A DNA stretch of 64,000 bases from Neckera pumila (lineage: Eukaryota; Streptophyta; Bryopsida; Hypnales; Neckeraceae). Shown piece by piece: positions 45,150 to 56,528 of this stretch. The position numbers and the translations under genes are program-made. The stretch spans positions 560,501 through 624,500 of the forward strand of contig OZ018409.1 in NCBI GenBank assembly GCA_963969595.1. The letters are read 5' to 3'. Every line of letters begins with the position of its first letter. The first letter of the stretch is position 1. The notes beneath the pieces are model-generated. The model worked only from the letters and a program-made list of their open reading frames with translations. It was not told where the DNA came from and ran no database searches.

Positions 45150-46192
45150 ATTCCAAGCGTGGGCTTGGGTTCCGGAAGTTTAGGGATAAGGACTTTCCGG
45201 TTAAATCGGGATTTCCTTGGTGTGTATGTGAGGTTGCCCTGGTTTGTGGGCTGCCCTTTTTTGTTTTTAGGGTGTTGACTTTGGTTTTGTTTTGGGTTTT
45301 TAAGGGCGGGCAAGTTAGTTGCCCCTCATTCCCTCCTAGTTGATATTCAATTGTGTTTCATTCCCTTTTCAAAATTTGAGCCCTCGAGTATACATTTTTC
45401 TATCAGTGTATCCGGATTGTGTTGACCAGTGGTCTGAATGTTGAAAGGAAAGGATGGGTGAGGAGGAATCCGGGTTTAGGAGAATACGGTCTAAGACGGG
45501 AGTGTGCTATTGTAATGTTGTTGGATTATTGACTTAGGAGCTACGCATTGTGTCTTTAAATTACTACAACAGTAGTCCGGATCATAGAGTAGCGGGGAAG
45601 CAAGTCCGGTTATCAAGCTGTGCGGAGGTAAGCGCCCGCTCGAGGAAGTCCCCACCTGTCCGGAAGATCTGCCAACCTTAGAAATTCATCTAACCTCTAG
45701 AAAGATCACACCTTCGTACTTATTTTTGACTCTGAGATTTGTTGTTGTAGTAAGGGAGAGTAAAGTATTCCTGAGTGACCTGCTATCCGGAGTTATCATC
45801 CGGAAGCTGTGAAGATCCGGATCTTCTCGTCTTGCTACAATCTTTTGAGTACTTGGGTGTTTTTATTTGTGTTTGTTAGAATTATAGGAGAATAAAAGTG
45901 GTGAAGTCCCTACCCCCTTCAAAGATCAACTAGTGGACCCTCTGAAGGTAAAATAGAGGTATTGAAAACCGGATTGGAAGAAGAGACGTAAACCAAATTC
46001 CGGATAGTTTATGATCCGGATTGTGAAAGGATTCGGAAAAAGAGTAAGTAGGTGAGAAGAAAGAAAGATAGAAAAATTGGATATCTAAAATATGCTACAT
46101 AAAAATCCGGAAATTCCTTGGGTCAATATTTCGTGTTATCATGGCACATTTTTTGTATTAAGGATACTTACGCCTAGATTACGCGTATGACA
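45150..46192 (+). repeat. Long repeat shared with 57130-58234
   Basis: About 1.05 kb in direct orientation, clearly alignable by eye: GTTGACTTTGGTTTTG, GGCAAGTTAGTTGCC, CATTCCCTCCTAGTTGATAT, GTGTCTTTAAATTACTAC, GGAGGTAAGCGCCCGCTC, TACTTACGCCTAGATT. It represents the 3' end of B and of the 1.7-kb insertion. Confidence 0.8.
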
Positions 46193-46771
46193 GAGGGTAT
46201 CATATTGGTGCAATCTCTAGTATTTCCTTCTTAAGACTTTGCAACTACATTGATTTATTCTATCAGTGAGTATCGCAAAATCAATGTCACTTGCAAAATT
46301 ATCGTCACTGGAGATTATCTATTTATTGGAAATTAGTTAATATAGTCATATTTCAGCCTGCATTAATTTAAATGTTTGCAAATGACATGATTTTGATAAA
46401 TTAGAATCTCACGCTCTAATAGGATAAATCAGTGTAGTTACTACTCTCTGTGTGTTGTTCAAAATGAAGAACTTCAAAATAGGTTAGTATTTTTTAGTCC
46501 CTCAAATGTATGGACCAAGATTACAAGATATTATCTACCAGATACTAAGAATCTATCAACAATTTTTTATAGAATATGCTGCAGATGCCGTATGTCAATT
46601 TTAGTGAAGTGAATGTTTGGTACTTTGTGAGCAGAGATGAAAATGCTCTCCTTGTATTTGAAGGATGAAAAGTATTGTGGTTGGATTTTTGTTTATCTGA
46701 TTCTTTTTGAATCTAATGCACTTGAACTTGGGTTTTGATTCTTATAAGTCTTCTTGTATGTATTGTCACAG

Positions 46772-47368
46772 GGAATGGCTAGTTGTACATGTGGAGTTCC
46801 AACGAGTATGGCTGTCTTGGTTTTGGGGTTAGGAAATACTTACTGAGATCATAAATTCACAAGTATTCTCTTCGAAATTAAGGAGAACATGCTTTTTACT
46901 TACATCTCGGACCAAATAGTGAATAGGCTTACTGTAACAACTTCTGACTACCTTTATCATATCATTGCAACATAAAACTTATGTTTACGTTTTTGTGTAA
47001 TAACAAATCCTTTTTGCAAACCTCTTCAGCTTTAGTGGAGCAGTCGTGCTTGTGTAATGATGTCTGCACCTGCCTTCTTTTCAATTTGCAATTTAGGTTA
47101 ACCAGTCATCTTCTTATTGCATCCTATTGCTAGGTATAAGCAACAAAATGCAACAAAGTTGCGGAAGGCATCTGGGCCCCACTGAGAGTGACACAGGTGG
47201 GCTACTATTATCAGGAAGAAAATTTGCATATAATCAAAACTATTCATGTTCTGTTTGTTTGTCTAAGCATCTAGACAAGGGTTCATTTTGTGCAAACTGA
47301 TGAACTTTGTTTCCTTTCACAATTTTTGTAGGTTGAATGTGGTTGGAAACACACTCTGGCTCTCACAG
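46772..47368 (+). pseudogene. RCC1-repeat exon remnants
   Basis: After a TTGTCACAG acceptor at 46771 the DNA reads NG*LYMWSSNEYGCLGFG, the blade signature of RCC1 (regulator of chromosome condensation) repeats. TAG 46780-46782 stands where glutamine or arginine is usual. A second exon (47332-47368, between TTTGTAG and a GTACTT donor) encodes VECGWKHTLALT, another RCC1 hallmark. RCC1-family proteins form seven-bladed propellers acting in chromatin or UV signalling. Only two pieces are recognisable, so this is a fragment, perhaps captured by a transposon or left from a decayed host gene. A further exon-like piece lies at about 48272-48335. Confidence 0.45.
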
Positions 47369-47399
47369 GTACTTGTGAACCACCCAAGTTGTGCTTATG

Positions 47400-48640
47400 G
47401 CCTGCCAATGACACCAAATTGTGCAATTGTTGTGGCCGTAACTAATTCTATTAATTTTGTTTACTTCTGTTCGTAAATTTTTACCAGAAGCTTCATTTTA
47501 AACTCATTAAAAATCAAATGGAGTACGGGTCAAAGTTAACACAAAATTAATTATCTGTAGCTAAAAAGTGACATATTTCCTCTTGCGTTTGGTTTTAACT
47601 TCTTGGAAATTGAGTTTTAACATTAAAGAGCTGATCTAACCTAAGCATTCAATAGGTGAAGTGCATTTAATATTTTGTCATTGATACCTTAAAAAAACCT
47701 TCATGAGTAATGAGCTGTAACAAGATAACGTAAAGTCCAGTGTAGCCTGCAGTAATTGCAATTCCAGTGTTTATGCCACAGCATGATGACACCATTGTTA
47801 TCGGCCTTTGCAAGAAATATGAGAGTTTGTGTGGATGAACTTCAAGTCTGTAATAATCTTTCATTTAATTCCTCTCTTTGCAAATTCATTCAATATTGAA
47901 GAGGCTTCAGTTGGTATCTTTTATTCTAGATTTAACGGCTGAGTGCATAAATGGACTAAAACTGCCGTTCTGCATGTCTTTAAGACTTCCAAATAATTTT
48001 TTTTGGAGATTTGAGGAAGGAAAAATGTAGTAGTGCAATTGGAAAGAAGAAATTTTGCTCTACATTACAGGATGTTGATGTGATTCAAAAGTTTTTGTCG
48101 TTACATATTGAGGTTTTAAGAAAAATTTTCATCTTGACTTCAGGCACAAAGGGTTGACGTTTCTTTGTTTTAACATCATTTTTAGTAATCACATTCTTTT
48201 ATAGCTTCTAATAAATGTCTACGTCATTTATCGCTTTAATCTACCGCTTACAATGCCATTCTTCTTTGCAGTCTGCAAAGTCCAAAACCTCACGCTGGAG
48301 GCGGAAGGAATGCAGAATTGTAGATACTTCAAACAAGGTTTTTTTTCATAAGGTATTCATGTTGACCCAATAGTTATTCCTGTGAATGACTTGTTACGAC
48401 TTCTTGTTCATATTGTTACAGTTGTCCAATTTTTCGGAACCATATTGAGGTTAGAACATTTTGTGTCTTAGGAGCCACTGAGCATGAGTAAAATGTAGTC
48501 ATACAATTCTATATATGTTGTAGATTTTTGGAAAGTAATGTAGTAGAATTGTAGTAGCACAGAAAGTACTAAATCCTTTTCTAAGGCCTTAATGGATCAT
48601 AAAGTGACTCGTGTATCATTCCGCAGAGATCTCGGTGTAA
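47400..48640. other. AT-rich, intron-like stretch
   Basis: No gene is supported. A 65-codon minus-strand stretch (47667-47864, SSCCGINTGIAITAGYTGLY) has some exon-like character but no recognised relatives. Confidence 0.25.
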
Positions 48641-49640
48641 TTCTACTAAGTGGCCGGAATGCAGTGAATTGGTATCCCAAAACAAATCCCAAATACTAGT
48701 CTAGACCGGATCCAGCTCCAGTAATCCGGAACCGGAATCCCCTTTCCCAATTATATATCCGGTCTAGAGTATGTAACTATATGTAATAAATTCAAGTTTA
48801 ACCTCTGGACCAAGAGAGATCTGCAACTTTGGGCTTCAGGAAGGAAGCTTAACTCCTACCCTCCGAGTTTTAACGTATCAGAAGATTCACAATATAAACT
48901 TGAAAAGGAAACTTTGACAAGAACAACAAGAAAGAGACCTTCCTCACAACTAGACCGGATGGGCTACGCAAGCTAGCAGGTCACGCAAGAAAGTCTGGAT
49001 TCTCCTAACAATGACTACAGCGACAGACCACAAGACAATCCACGGTCTAGGTAGAGAAGGGGCGTCAAGAAGAAATGGGAGAACTTTAATACTTCTTGAC
49101 AAAAGCAGCTTCTTGACAAAAGCCAGCTCTAATCCTTGCAAGGAAATCCTATTGTATCTTGTCTAACACGCAATCTCTCTAGGGACCGGATACTTCCTGT
49201 ATCCGGGTTTCATTTCCTTCTTATTCAAATCTGCATGATCTCACTGCTCTCACGATAATACGAACAAGTGCTAAAAGGTACAGCTCACGATTGTGAATTG
49301 GAAAACTCTAATGGCATTTGCAGAAAATTGGGAATACAAAGTATGGAAAATGCTACCCGGATCAAACCTAAAATCTGCCTTTAAATACTAAACTACACCT
49401 CAAACTCAAAAAGCGCATAAGGCTAAATACAGCTAATGGAATGACACATTTCATTCTTAATTCCATGTCTAATTTAGGTAACTTAAGCTACAGTCATAAA
49501 GCTCCATTAAAAGTGGATCTTAGATCCTAAAAATCCAGAATCAACTTGAATCCTAACTCCTTCTAAACTAAAAATATACCTATACATCTACTTGTCAAAA
49601 TTAGACATACAGCCCTACAGTCACTTGTCAAAACCTTCAC

Positions 49641-50534
49641 CTACTTTCTAATCTTCTTAACTGGAGAAAACCTCGCCTTTGCTGGTCCCTTCCGGGTCAA
49701 GGGCTTCTTTCCGGTCTGCGGCCTGATAGTTTGTTTGGACCGGACTTTGGCCTTCTCTCTGGCCACCTTCGCCTTTGTCGCTTGGGTCTCTGCCAAGGCC
49801 TGACCGGGATCCGAATAAGGTTCAGAATCCTGGTCGGAATCGGATTCCTCTTCATCATAGTCGGAATCCTCTTCTTCTTCCTCCTCCTCCTAAACCTTGG
49901 TGAATTTCTTCTTAGCCGACTGTGGCTCAAGAGCCTTTCTCTTCTGTGGAACTAGAACAGGCTTTGCTACCTTGCTCTGAGGTGTCGCATCTCCTCGAGC
50001 CGATTTCTTGATTAGGCCCTTACTCGGTGAGCCGGATGAAGTGCCGCGATCGGCTCCAGTCTCTGTCTTCACCACGGACTGCATCAAGGTCGTCATCTTC
50101 CCTGCATCTCCAAACTACACCTTCTTTTCAGGAGTCTTGGGAGAAGACTTGGAGGGTGAAAGGGTACTGATCTGCTTTGCCTTGGCACTCTCCTCTGGAA
50201 TGGACCCTCTTCGTCCGGTTGCCGGTTCCGGTCCTTGTGCCTTTGCTGGATCCGATCCTGTCACCTTCATGATCTCCAACTTGTCATCTTCCGGATCCAG
50301 GTTGGTGACTTTGGTGATCTCCACCTCAGTTTCCTGCACCTAACTTATTTTGGCTTCCTAGTACTCCTCCGGTACAGGTAGGTCTGGTTGCTCGTGAGGA
50401 GTCTCACCTTTACCCTTGTCCTCTGCTGTTGGCTGCTGGACTAGTTTGTGATCCGGTTCTGGTTTCGGTGCAGGATCACTTCGAGGATTTACCTCGCACA
50501 TCACTTCTCGCAGCTGCTCCAGTATGGACTCCAT
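49641..50534 (-). pseudogene. Charged C-terminal ORF of the same transposon family, copy E
   Basis: From ATG 50534 (MESILEQLREVMCEVNPRS) one frame runs 298 codons to TAG 49643-49641, with in-frame TAGs at EEY*EAK, KIS*VQE, KKV*FGD and TKV*EEE. The composition is Lys/Glu/Ser/Pro-rich with acidic runs, like the tail of copy B. The globular N-terminal domain is absent, so it is a 5'-truncated copy or a separate second ORF. Flanking DNA from about 48650 to 50880 is CCGGA-rich. It lies head-to-head with copy C. Confidence 0.4.
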
Positions 50535-50819
50535 CTTCTTGTAATAAGTTGTCGCAACCGGAATTTTTGGTTTTCTTTTTATCGTCTAAACAATGGAACG
50601 GAAACAGGTAATTAGGATTCGTATCCGGTTAGAGGGGCAGAAGAAAATTACAGATAGGCAACGCTAATCTAGTAAGGAGAAAACTATATCTGATCCGGTC
50701 AGAATGTTAGTATTTAGGAGCGGAATCATATCCGGATTTCACCACAGAGCGGATTAGGGTTGGACGGGATCGAGAGAGGACCGGACCGAAAAAGGTCATG
50801 ATGACGTGCCAGGGGTCCT

Positions 50820-50832
50820 GAGAGTATATAAA
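50820..50832 (+). promoter_or_regulatory. TATA box of copy C
   Basis: GAGTATATAAAGG stands about 280 bp ahead of the ATG at 51108, in the right orientation and followed by a plausible GC-rich leader. It is the best TATA element seen in this family. Confidence 0.55.
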
Positions 50833-51107
50833 GGTTGGTCGTCCTCATTTTCACTCCTTTACTCCCCTCGAGCTCTAGAGCTGACCTTGAGCGCTTTTTA
50901 CGCCTCCGTCCGTGCCAGAGCCGTTGTATGTATGTGCGCTTCCGGCCAGGTGTGTCTAAGAGTGTAGGAAGAGTAAAGAACGTGTGGGTTGCAAGTTTTA
51001 TGAGTGCTTTCCGATTGAGATCGGACGAGAGGAAGTGAGGAACGGGACGTGCGGCTAGGAGAGAGTGAGGTTACGATTGGTGAGGGTCCAGCGGTCGTTT
51101 AGTATCC

Positions 51108-52740
51108 ATGCCTCAGCTGCGTAGGACCAGGCCGGGCGTACCCAGTTCCTCCTCTGACGTCAAGCTTCGGAAGATAGTTCCAGTCATTCCTATGGAGAAA
51201 CCGGCCCGGACTAAGCTGATGGAGGATCTCAACGCCATGGGGTGCCTCGTCCTGATGGATAAACCCTAGGGGTTTCAGGAGGAGCGGATGGTGAGGGAGA
51301 TCAAGTGCAAGGTGTCGAACGAGTTCGACAACACTCTCCGGGGCCGCCCGACCGAATGGGAAGAAGAAAGGTGGAGGGAAGTTTACAACTTCCGGATGGG
51401 AGGTTCCGGTATGGCCGGACAAAAGGACGAGTTCATCCATGACAAGTTTCATGGGGAGCCGAGTAACAAGGACGGGTACGCAGTCGCAAATTGTAAGAGC
51501 GACCGGCATTATAACCTCCTCCAGTTTTTGGTTCCAATTGTCCACCCGGAGAAGCCGACGAGGGTGACGATGACCATCGGCAACACCATTTTTGGTTTCC
51601 TAAGCAGGGAACGGAAGGTGAACTGGGCCCGTATCTTTTCTGATCTGGTGTCCCAGCTGGTGACGAGGATCGGAAAGAATAGGGCCACTCCTTTGAGTCC
51701 CTACCTTTTCCACCTCTACCAGCGGAACCAACTCCTCACTCAGATTGAGGAGAAGACGTGGAGCATTCAGGAGTCTATCCTGAAGTATGGAGAGTCTGGT
51801 TCGGATGACGAGGTGGAGGAGTAGACCGGATCCGAACTCAAGACAGAAGAGGAAGAAGAGGAGGAGCCGCTCCGACAGAGGAAGCGACATAAGACGCCTC
51901 CTCCTCAGAAGAGAAGAACCCCTCGAACCCTCGGTCCACACCAGAATAGGGACCGGAGGTAGAGATGCCGGATCTCGATGATCTGACCGACCCGTTCAAC
52001 CAGTTAACGGTTGTCCTGGCCGAGATACGGGTGGACTGGGAGGTCAAGCAAAGAGCTCTGACCACTATCTCGGAGCTGGTGGGGGCACCAGTCGATAGTG
52101 AATTGCCGAGTAAGGTGGGGCAATTCCTAGCCGATCCTGAAGAGAACCGGAAGCAGGAGACAGAGATCCCTCAGCTTCAGGAGGAAGTCGACGCTTTAAA
52201 GGCTGACATGGTAACCCTCAGGGAAGATAAGGCAGCAGTCCGGGAGATGGCGGAGGCAACTCAGAAGGTGGCTGAGTCGGTGAAGGACACTCTTGGAGAG
52301 TCTAGATCCACCGCAGTCAAGGGGTGCACGAGGAGAAGAAGATATCCGGTTCTCGGATAGTTTGGATCCTCAACAACTTCACCGATCAGGTGGAAGCATC
52401 CTTAGTGGCAGCATGAGAGGCAGCCAACCGGATGGACATCAGCAGTCAGAAGCTGAACGGGTCCTTATTCTCCCGAGAAATCCACCTCTCGGACATTTTG
52501 ATGCCGGATTCGTTTCCAACGGGAAGATCGAATCCGGGTGAGCGCAAGGATCAGACACCCGAGTCAAGGAAGAGTCACCGGAGACCTGGGCCAGGGCAAC
52601 CAATTCAAATAGATTTGTCGCCCAGGTCAGATCTTCCGGATCCAACTGCCGGTGAACGGAGCCGGAACTTGGCGAATGTCTTCAATCAACTGCCCAAGGA
52701 ACCTAGAAGTCCCACGCTGGGCGGGGGAATTGGAAAGTAG
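51108..52740 (+). pseudogene. Plant-transposon-protein-like ORF, copy C
   Basis: Starts MPQLRRTRPGVPSSSS. The domain reads MGCLVLMDKP*GFQEERMV, WEEERWREVYNF, KDGYAVANCKSDRHYNLLQF, EKPTRVTMTIGNTIFGFLS and RERKVNWARIFSDLVSQL. TAG at 51268-51270 replaces the tryptophan conserved in A (RPWDF), and the same position is TAG in B. After a second TAG (DEVEE*TGS) and an indel, the frame shifts to a coiled coil (51965-52360, PQLQEEVDALKADMVTLR) and then to a basic tail (52432-52740). The pattern of domain, acidic linker, coil and tail is as in A/D and B. It is non-functional as it stands. Confidence 0.5.
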
Positions 52741-53760
52741 GATAGGAAGTTAGTTAGGGATGTAAAATATTTGTAAGATAGTTAGGACCGGGTTGGATGT
52801 TTATCCGGTTTGGCCAGTTAGGACCGGATCGGATGTTTATCTGGTCTGGCCAGTTAGGATCAGATCCGGATGTCCAGCGCGGATTCCCAGGTCCCTTTTT
52901 GCTTTGTAACCAAGTTGTATATAAATCAGCCCCCGCTTGGGAGCTGGGAGTTTTTTTCACCTCATTTTTGTGTACGTCTTCTCTTGGTCTCTTATTGTGT
53001 GTCTCTCCCGTGTGCGGCAGGATTGTGTGGTGAAGAGTTAGGAAGGCGCATGCTAGTGTGGGTGTGATTTCTCCCTTTGGGGTGTTTGTTTTGATCTTAT
53101 GTGCAGGTGAGCGGGTTGCGAAAGCGTTGGGAGTGGATTCCAGTTCCTCAGCAGCTCTAGAGTTTAGAATTCCGGGCGAGACAGCCGTTGTTAGGCTAGG
53201 CGGATAGGGAGGGATTCCTTAGTCGTGCTAAAACTCCTGGATGTGAAATCCGGTTGAGTGTCCGATCTCCTGAGAGATCTCGCCGCCTTAGTGGGCAAAC
53301 GGAAGAACTTTAGTGGATGTTGGAACGGACGGGTTTACTTGCAGCCACCTGGCTTCATACAGACGGAACGTGGCGCTACGGTCGTTGTAGTATGGAAGGA
53401 TTGTACGGGGGGTCTTTGTGTGACCGGTGATCCGGAGAGTTTTCTAGGTTGCTGTGAAGGATCAAACCGAGTCCGAGTTAGTGTAGAGAATTGGAGAAAG
53501 ACGAAGTGGGTCTTCAGCCACTATAATTCACGGAAGGAGCGACGGACCTGCCACTCTCAAAAACAAGGGGCGATCCCTTTGATGGTGAAACAGAGGTAAA
53601 ACTAAACCGGGTAGTAGTAAGAGCGGATGTGAGTTGATCAAACCCGATCGAAAATTGGACCGGATCGGAGAAGTAAGAAAGGGTCTGATTGTAGTTTTGG
53701 GTGTTGTTGTGTTTTCGGTTGTTGTGTTTGAACCGGAAGAGGAAATATAGGTACTGACTT
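52741..53760 (+). other. 3' flank of copy C
   Basis: CCGGA-rich DNA with the tandem phrase GGACCGGRTYGGATGTTTAT repeated about three times (52785-52875). It then resembles the 3' region of B (ACAGAGGTA..AAACCGG, GTGTTTGTTGTG). Several open frames are present, but none is consistent with the family's gene. Confidence 0.4.
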
Positions 53761-55164
53761 AGCTTAGAGACCAAATAAGGCTATCTACTTTACAGAATCT
53801 TGCGAGTTTGATCTTTAGAGTCATTTAGTTATACTTTAAAGTGTTTTTTGGTAGTATAAATGGGAAATTGCTTGCCCTGTGCTGCGACATAAGTCACCAT
53901 AGCCAGTATGAGCTTCTGATGCAGCTGTCGTCCGTCCACCATCACTTGTTGGTCAATTAAATTAGCCTTGTTGACAACTTCACCCGAATGGGTGATGAAT
54001 TCCCGGATTCGGGAAATGGTGTCTTGCGTCTGCTTAGAGAACGTTTTCTCCTTCTCCACCTCTTCTGTTCTCTGGCGCAACTCTTGTTTAAGAGTGGCCA
54101 CTTGGCCGGAAAGCTTTGCCAATTCTTCCTTGTTTTCATTCTTCTCCTTCTCTCGGGTAAGCCGTATTACCCGGGTTAAGGTTTGAGCTGGGTGGACAGC
54201 GTCCACTGTGGTGCAGATGGTCTGCATTGCCCCTCGCACTATCTCGTATCGGTTCCTGAAGTTGCTCAATTCTCGGATGATTCTCTCTAGCGTCTTGTCT
54301 CTCCAGACCGGATCAGTATCCTTGGTCTACTCTTTCTCTATCTGACCCTTTCCTCTCATTTCCTCACCCTTATCATCATCCTCACTCTCATCTTCATCGT
54401 CCTCAGACTTGCTTTGTTCATCCTCATTATCTCCCTCATCTGAAGACTCTTCTTCATTTCCGATCTCAGGATCTAAGTCCGGAACTTCAAACTCTACCAG
54501 GGCAGCAGCGGCCTCATATTCTACCTCTTCCTCTTTCGTCATCACCCCCTCAAAATGATACAGATGAAACAGGAACGAACAGATGGTGGAAGGCTTGGCC
54601 TTCCCAACATTATTCACCATTTTCAGTACTTGGTCCTAGATGACCACTCCCCAATCTATTTTCCGGTCTCCAGACAATGCGCCAAATATTGTGTTGGCCA
54701 ATGTTAGAGAAACTCGACTTGGCCTTTCCGGGTTGAGAATGGCCAATACATATTGTAACAACCGCTTATCTCTCTGATTGATACAATCGGTGACTGAGAA
54801 CCCGTCTTTCTTACTAATTGGATTTCGGAACTTACCCACCGTATACCTTTGTTTCCGGGATGCACTTCCTTTGCCTTCTTGGTTGAATACACACTACTAG
54901 AAAAACTACGTCCACAACAACAGATTTTCAACAGAAAAGCGTTGTCCATTCAGTCGTTTTGGTCGCGTTGTACTGGACAAAATTACACTGAAATCTGTTG
55001 TCCAAATTCTGTTGTTTCGGACATTTTTCCAAAGTGTTTTTTTTTTTTTTTTTTTTTAATTTAAAATTGATTTTCTTAAGCTGCCCGAAAAATCCGGGCA
55101 ACTTGACACGTGGCAGCCCGCCACGCGGGCAAGCCACCTAGGTCACCCGCCACGCGGGCAGGTG

Positions 55165-55240
55165 AAGCCATGGGGCTTCGAACCTTGGACCTCATGGTTG
55201 AGGTCCAAGGTTTTTAGCCATTGAACCATGGAAATTACCA
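55165..55240 (-). repeat. tRNA-like (SINE-head-like) block
   Basis: On the minus strand, an A-box match TGGTTCAATGG (55228-55218) is followed about 33 bases later by a perfect B-box GGTTCGAAGCC (55184-55174). Between them is a stem GGACCTCA/TGAGGTCC. The anticodon arm geometry is not that of a normal tRNA, so it is probably a tRNA-derived relic and not a working gene. Adjacent plus-strand text has a duplicated CCCGCCACGCGGGCA hairpin (55115-55160). Confidence 0.4.
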
Positions 55241-55310
55241 AGTGCATCATGTATGAGTAGAAATTTAATTATAGAGTTTTTGCATTAGTTTTTATTTTCT
55301 TTGTAAAATC

Positions 55311-55655
55311 AGCAGACTTTGGAGGCCATTTGGACATAGGAAAACAACTTTTTTCAAAAAACTTTCAACTAAGAAAATTTGGGAAATCAAACTAACTTTC
55401 ACCTCCAAAAATCCGTTTGCAATTTGAAGTCTCCTATCAAAAGTTATGGACAAAAATCAGAGAGGATGTTCGAAAATATCAAAAAAAATGTTTCGAACAT
55501 CCTCTCTGAATTCTGTCCATAACTTTTGATTGGAGACTTCAAATTGCAAACGGATTTTTGGAGGTGAAAGTTAGTTTGATTTTCCAAATTTTTTTAGTTG
55601 AAAGTTGTTTTGAAAAAGTTGTTTTGCTATGCCAAAATGGCCGCCAAAGTCTACT
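55311..55655. repeat. Fold-back hairpin inside the MITE, arms about 165 bp
   Basis: 55311-55478 and 55491-55655 are inverted copies differing at only a few positions (e.g. AACTTTCACCTCCAAAAATC against GATTTTTGGAGGTGAAAGTT). The loop is only about 12 bases. RNA read through it would form a long, nearly perfect duplex, a plausible small-RNA source. Confidence 0.85.
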
Positions 55656-56528
55656 GAATTGAAAAAACATTGAATTTTTGAATGGTTAAGTCAAAAAAAT
55701 AAAATTCGTTATACTTAAAATTCTAATTTTGGTGTTGAACTTTGAATTGCCCAAGGCACAAAATTTTGTTGTCAAAAACATTTTGAAAGATTCCTAAAGA
55801 TTCCAAAAAGATTCCAAAAGATTCCAAAAAGATTAAAATTCGACAAAAAGTTGTTGATTTGGTCATTGCACTATTCAAATCAATAGAAAATTGGAAGCTG
55901 TTTTGTTTGCATTAACAAAAAATTCAAAAATCAGTGAAAATGGACATTCCAGTGTACAAAACAATAGAAATCAGTTGATTTTCTGTTGTTCTGGACGTAG
56001 TTTTCTAGTAGTGACATAGACCTTCCTCCACATGTCCGCCGCCCATCGCTTGGACTTTGCACGGATAGTGGTCGCAGCATGAGTTGGCACTCCAGGCCTC
56101 AATTCTGTCACTATTGCTTCGCTTCTGAAGTCCCATGGTCGGATCAAGAACCCAACGTACCCCACCTGCTCCAAGTCTTCCTTCAGCTCCGCCAGCTCCT
56201 TCTCGTCCTTGGGCAATCATGGCGTCACATACCGGAGCAAGATGGTGGCTCCCCTACTCTGACTTGCAGCCATCTCTTCTTCCATTAGGATGTGGCCGGT
56301 CTACTCTCGGAAATTGGAAAAAGAATGATCCTCACGGCTCTCTCTCTCTCTCCCCCTTTCAGGTGTACAAGCACTAATGCTAAGCTGGGATGTTAGCAGA
56401 CCTCTCTCTTGCGCTTAATGTTCCTCAAGCACTCTCTTCGGCAGTCTGTCAACTCAAAACCCAATATTGATGCACAGACCGGAAATCAGTAATGGTGCAC
56501 GTTGCTACAACTTTCAGTCAAGGCAGGT

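Larger units (their letters stand above)
42889..46192 (+). mobile_element. Copy B element, ending GACA
   Basis: Contiguous CCGGA-rich DNA from the break in copy A to the terminus CGCGTATGACA. Its last 1.05 kb (45150-46192) match the right part of the 56529-58234 insertion, sharing the same terminal phrase TACTTACGCCTAGATT. The left limit may be TGTG (42889) or TGTC (42903). No 5-bp duplication was found for this copy, so its boundaries are provisional. Confidence 0.45.
54892..56013. mobile_element. CACTA MITE, 1122 bp, target duplication ACA
   Basis: Begins CACTACTAGAAAAACTACG and ends CTACGT-complementary GTTTTCTAGTAGTG. The inverted repeats extend about 30 bp with few mismatches (ACGTCC, AACAACAGA). 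ACA flanks both sides (54889-54891 and 56014-56016). Copy A carries the uninterrupted site, proving insertion and the 3-bp duplication that is diagnostic of CACTA elements. The interior has no transposase but holds a large hairpin and a tRNA-like block. Confidence 0.9.
53829..56273 (-). pseudogene. Plant-transposon-protein-like ORF, copy D, disrupted by a MITE
   Basis: Starts MAASQSRGATILLRYVTP at 56273. TGA at 56219-56217 stands where A has CGA. The CACTA MITE (54892-56013) cuts the gene after DMWRKVYV. Beyond it the frame resumes with GKFRNPISKKDG and RPSRVSLTLANTIFGALS. TAGs at 54638-54636 and 54329-54327 are both CAG in A. Unlike A it keeps the coiled-coil C-terminus (KEELAKLSGQVATLKQEL, TQDTISRIREFITHSGEVV), ending at 53829. 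The full protein would have a globular domain, an acidic linker and a coil, about 450 residues. Confidence 0.6.

Noticed and set aside
55165..55240. A functional tRNA gene
   Set aside because: A- and B-boxes match, but the anticodon stem-loop geometry and acceptor stem do not form a proper tRNA.
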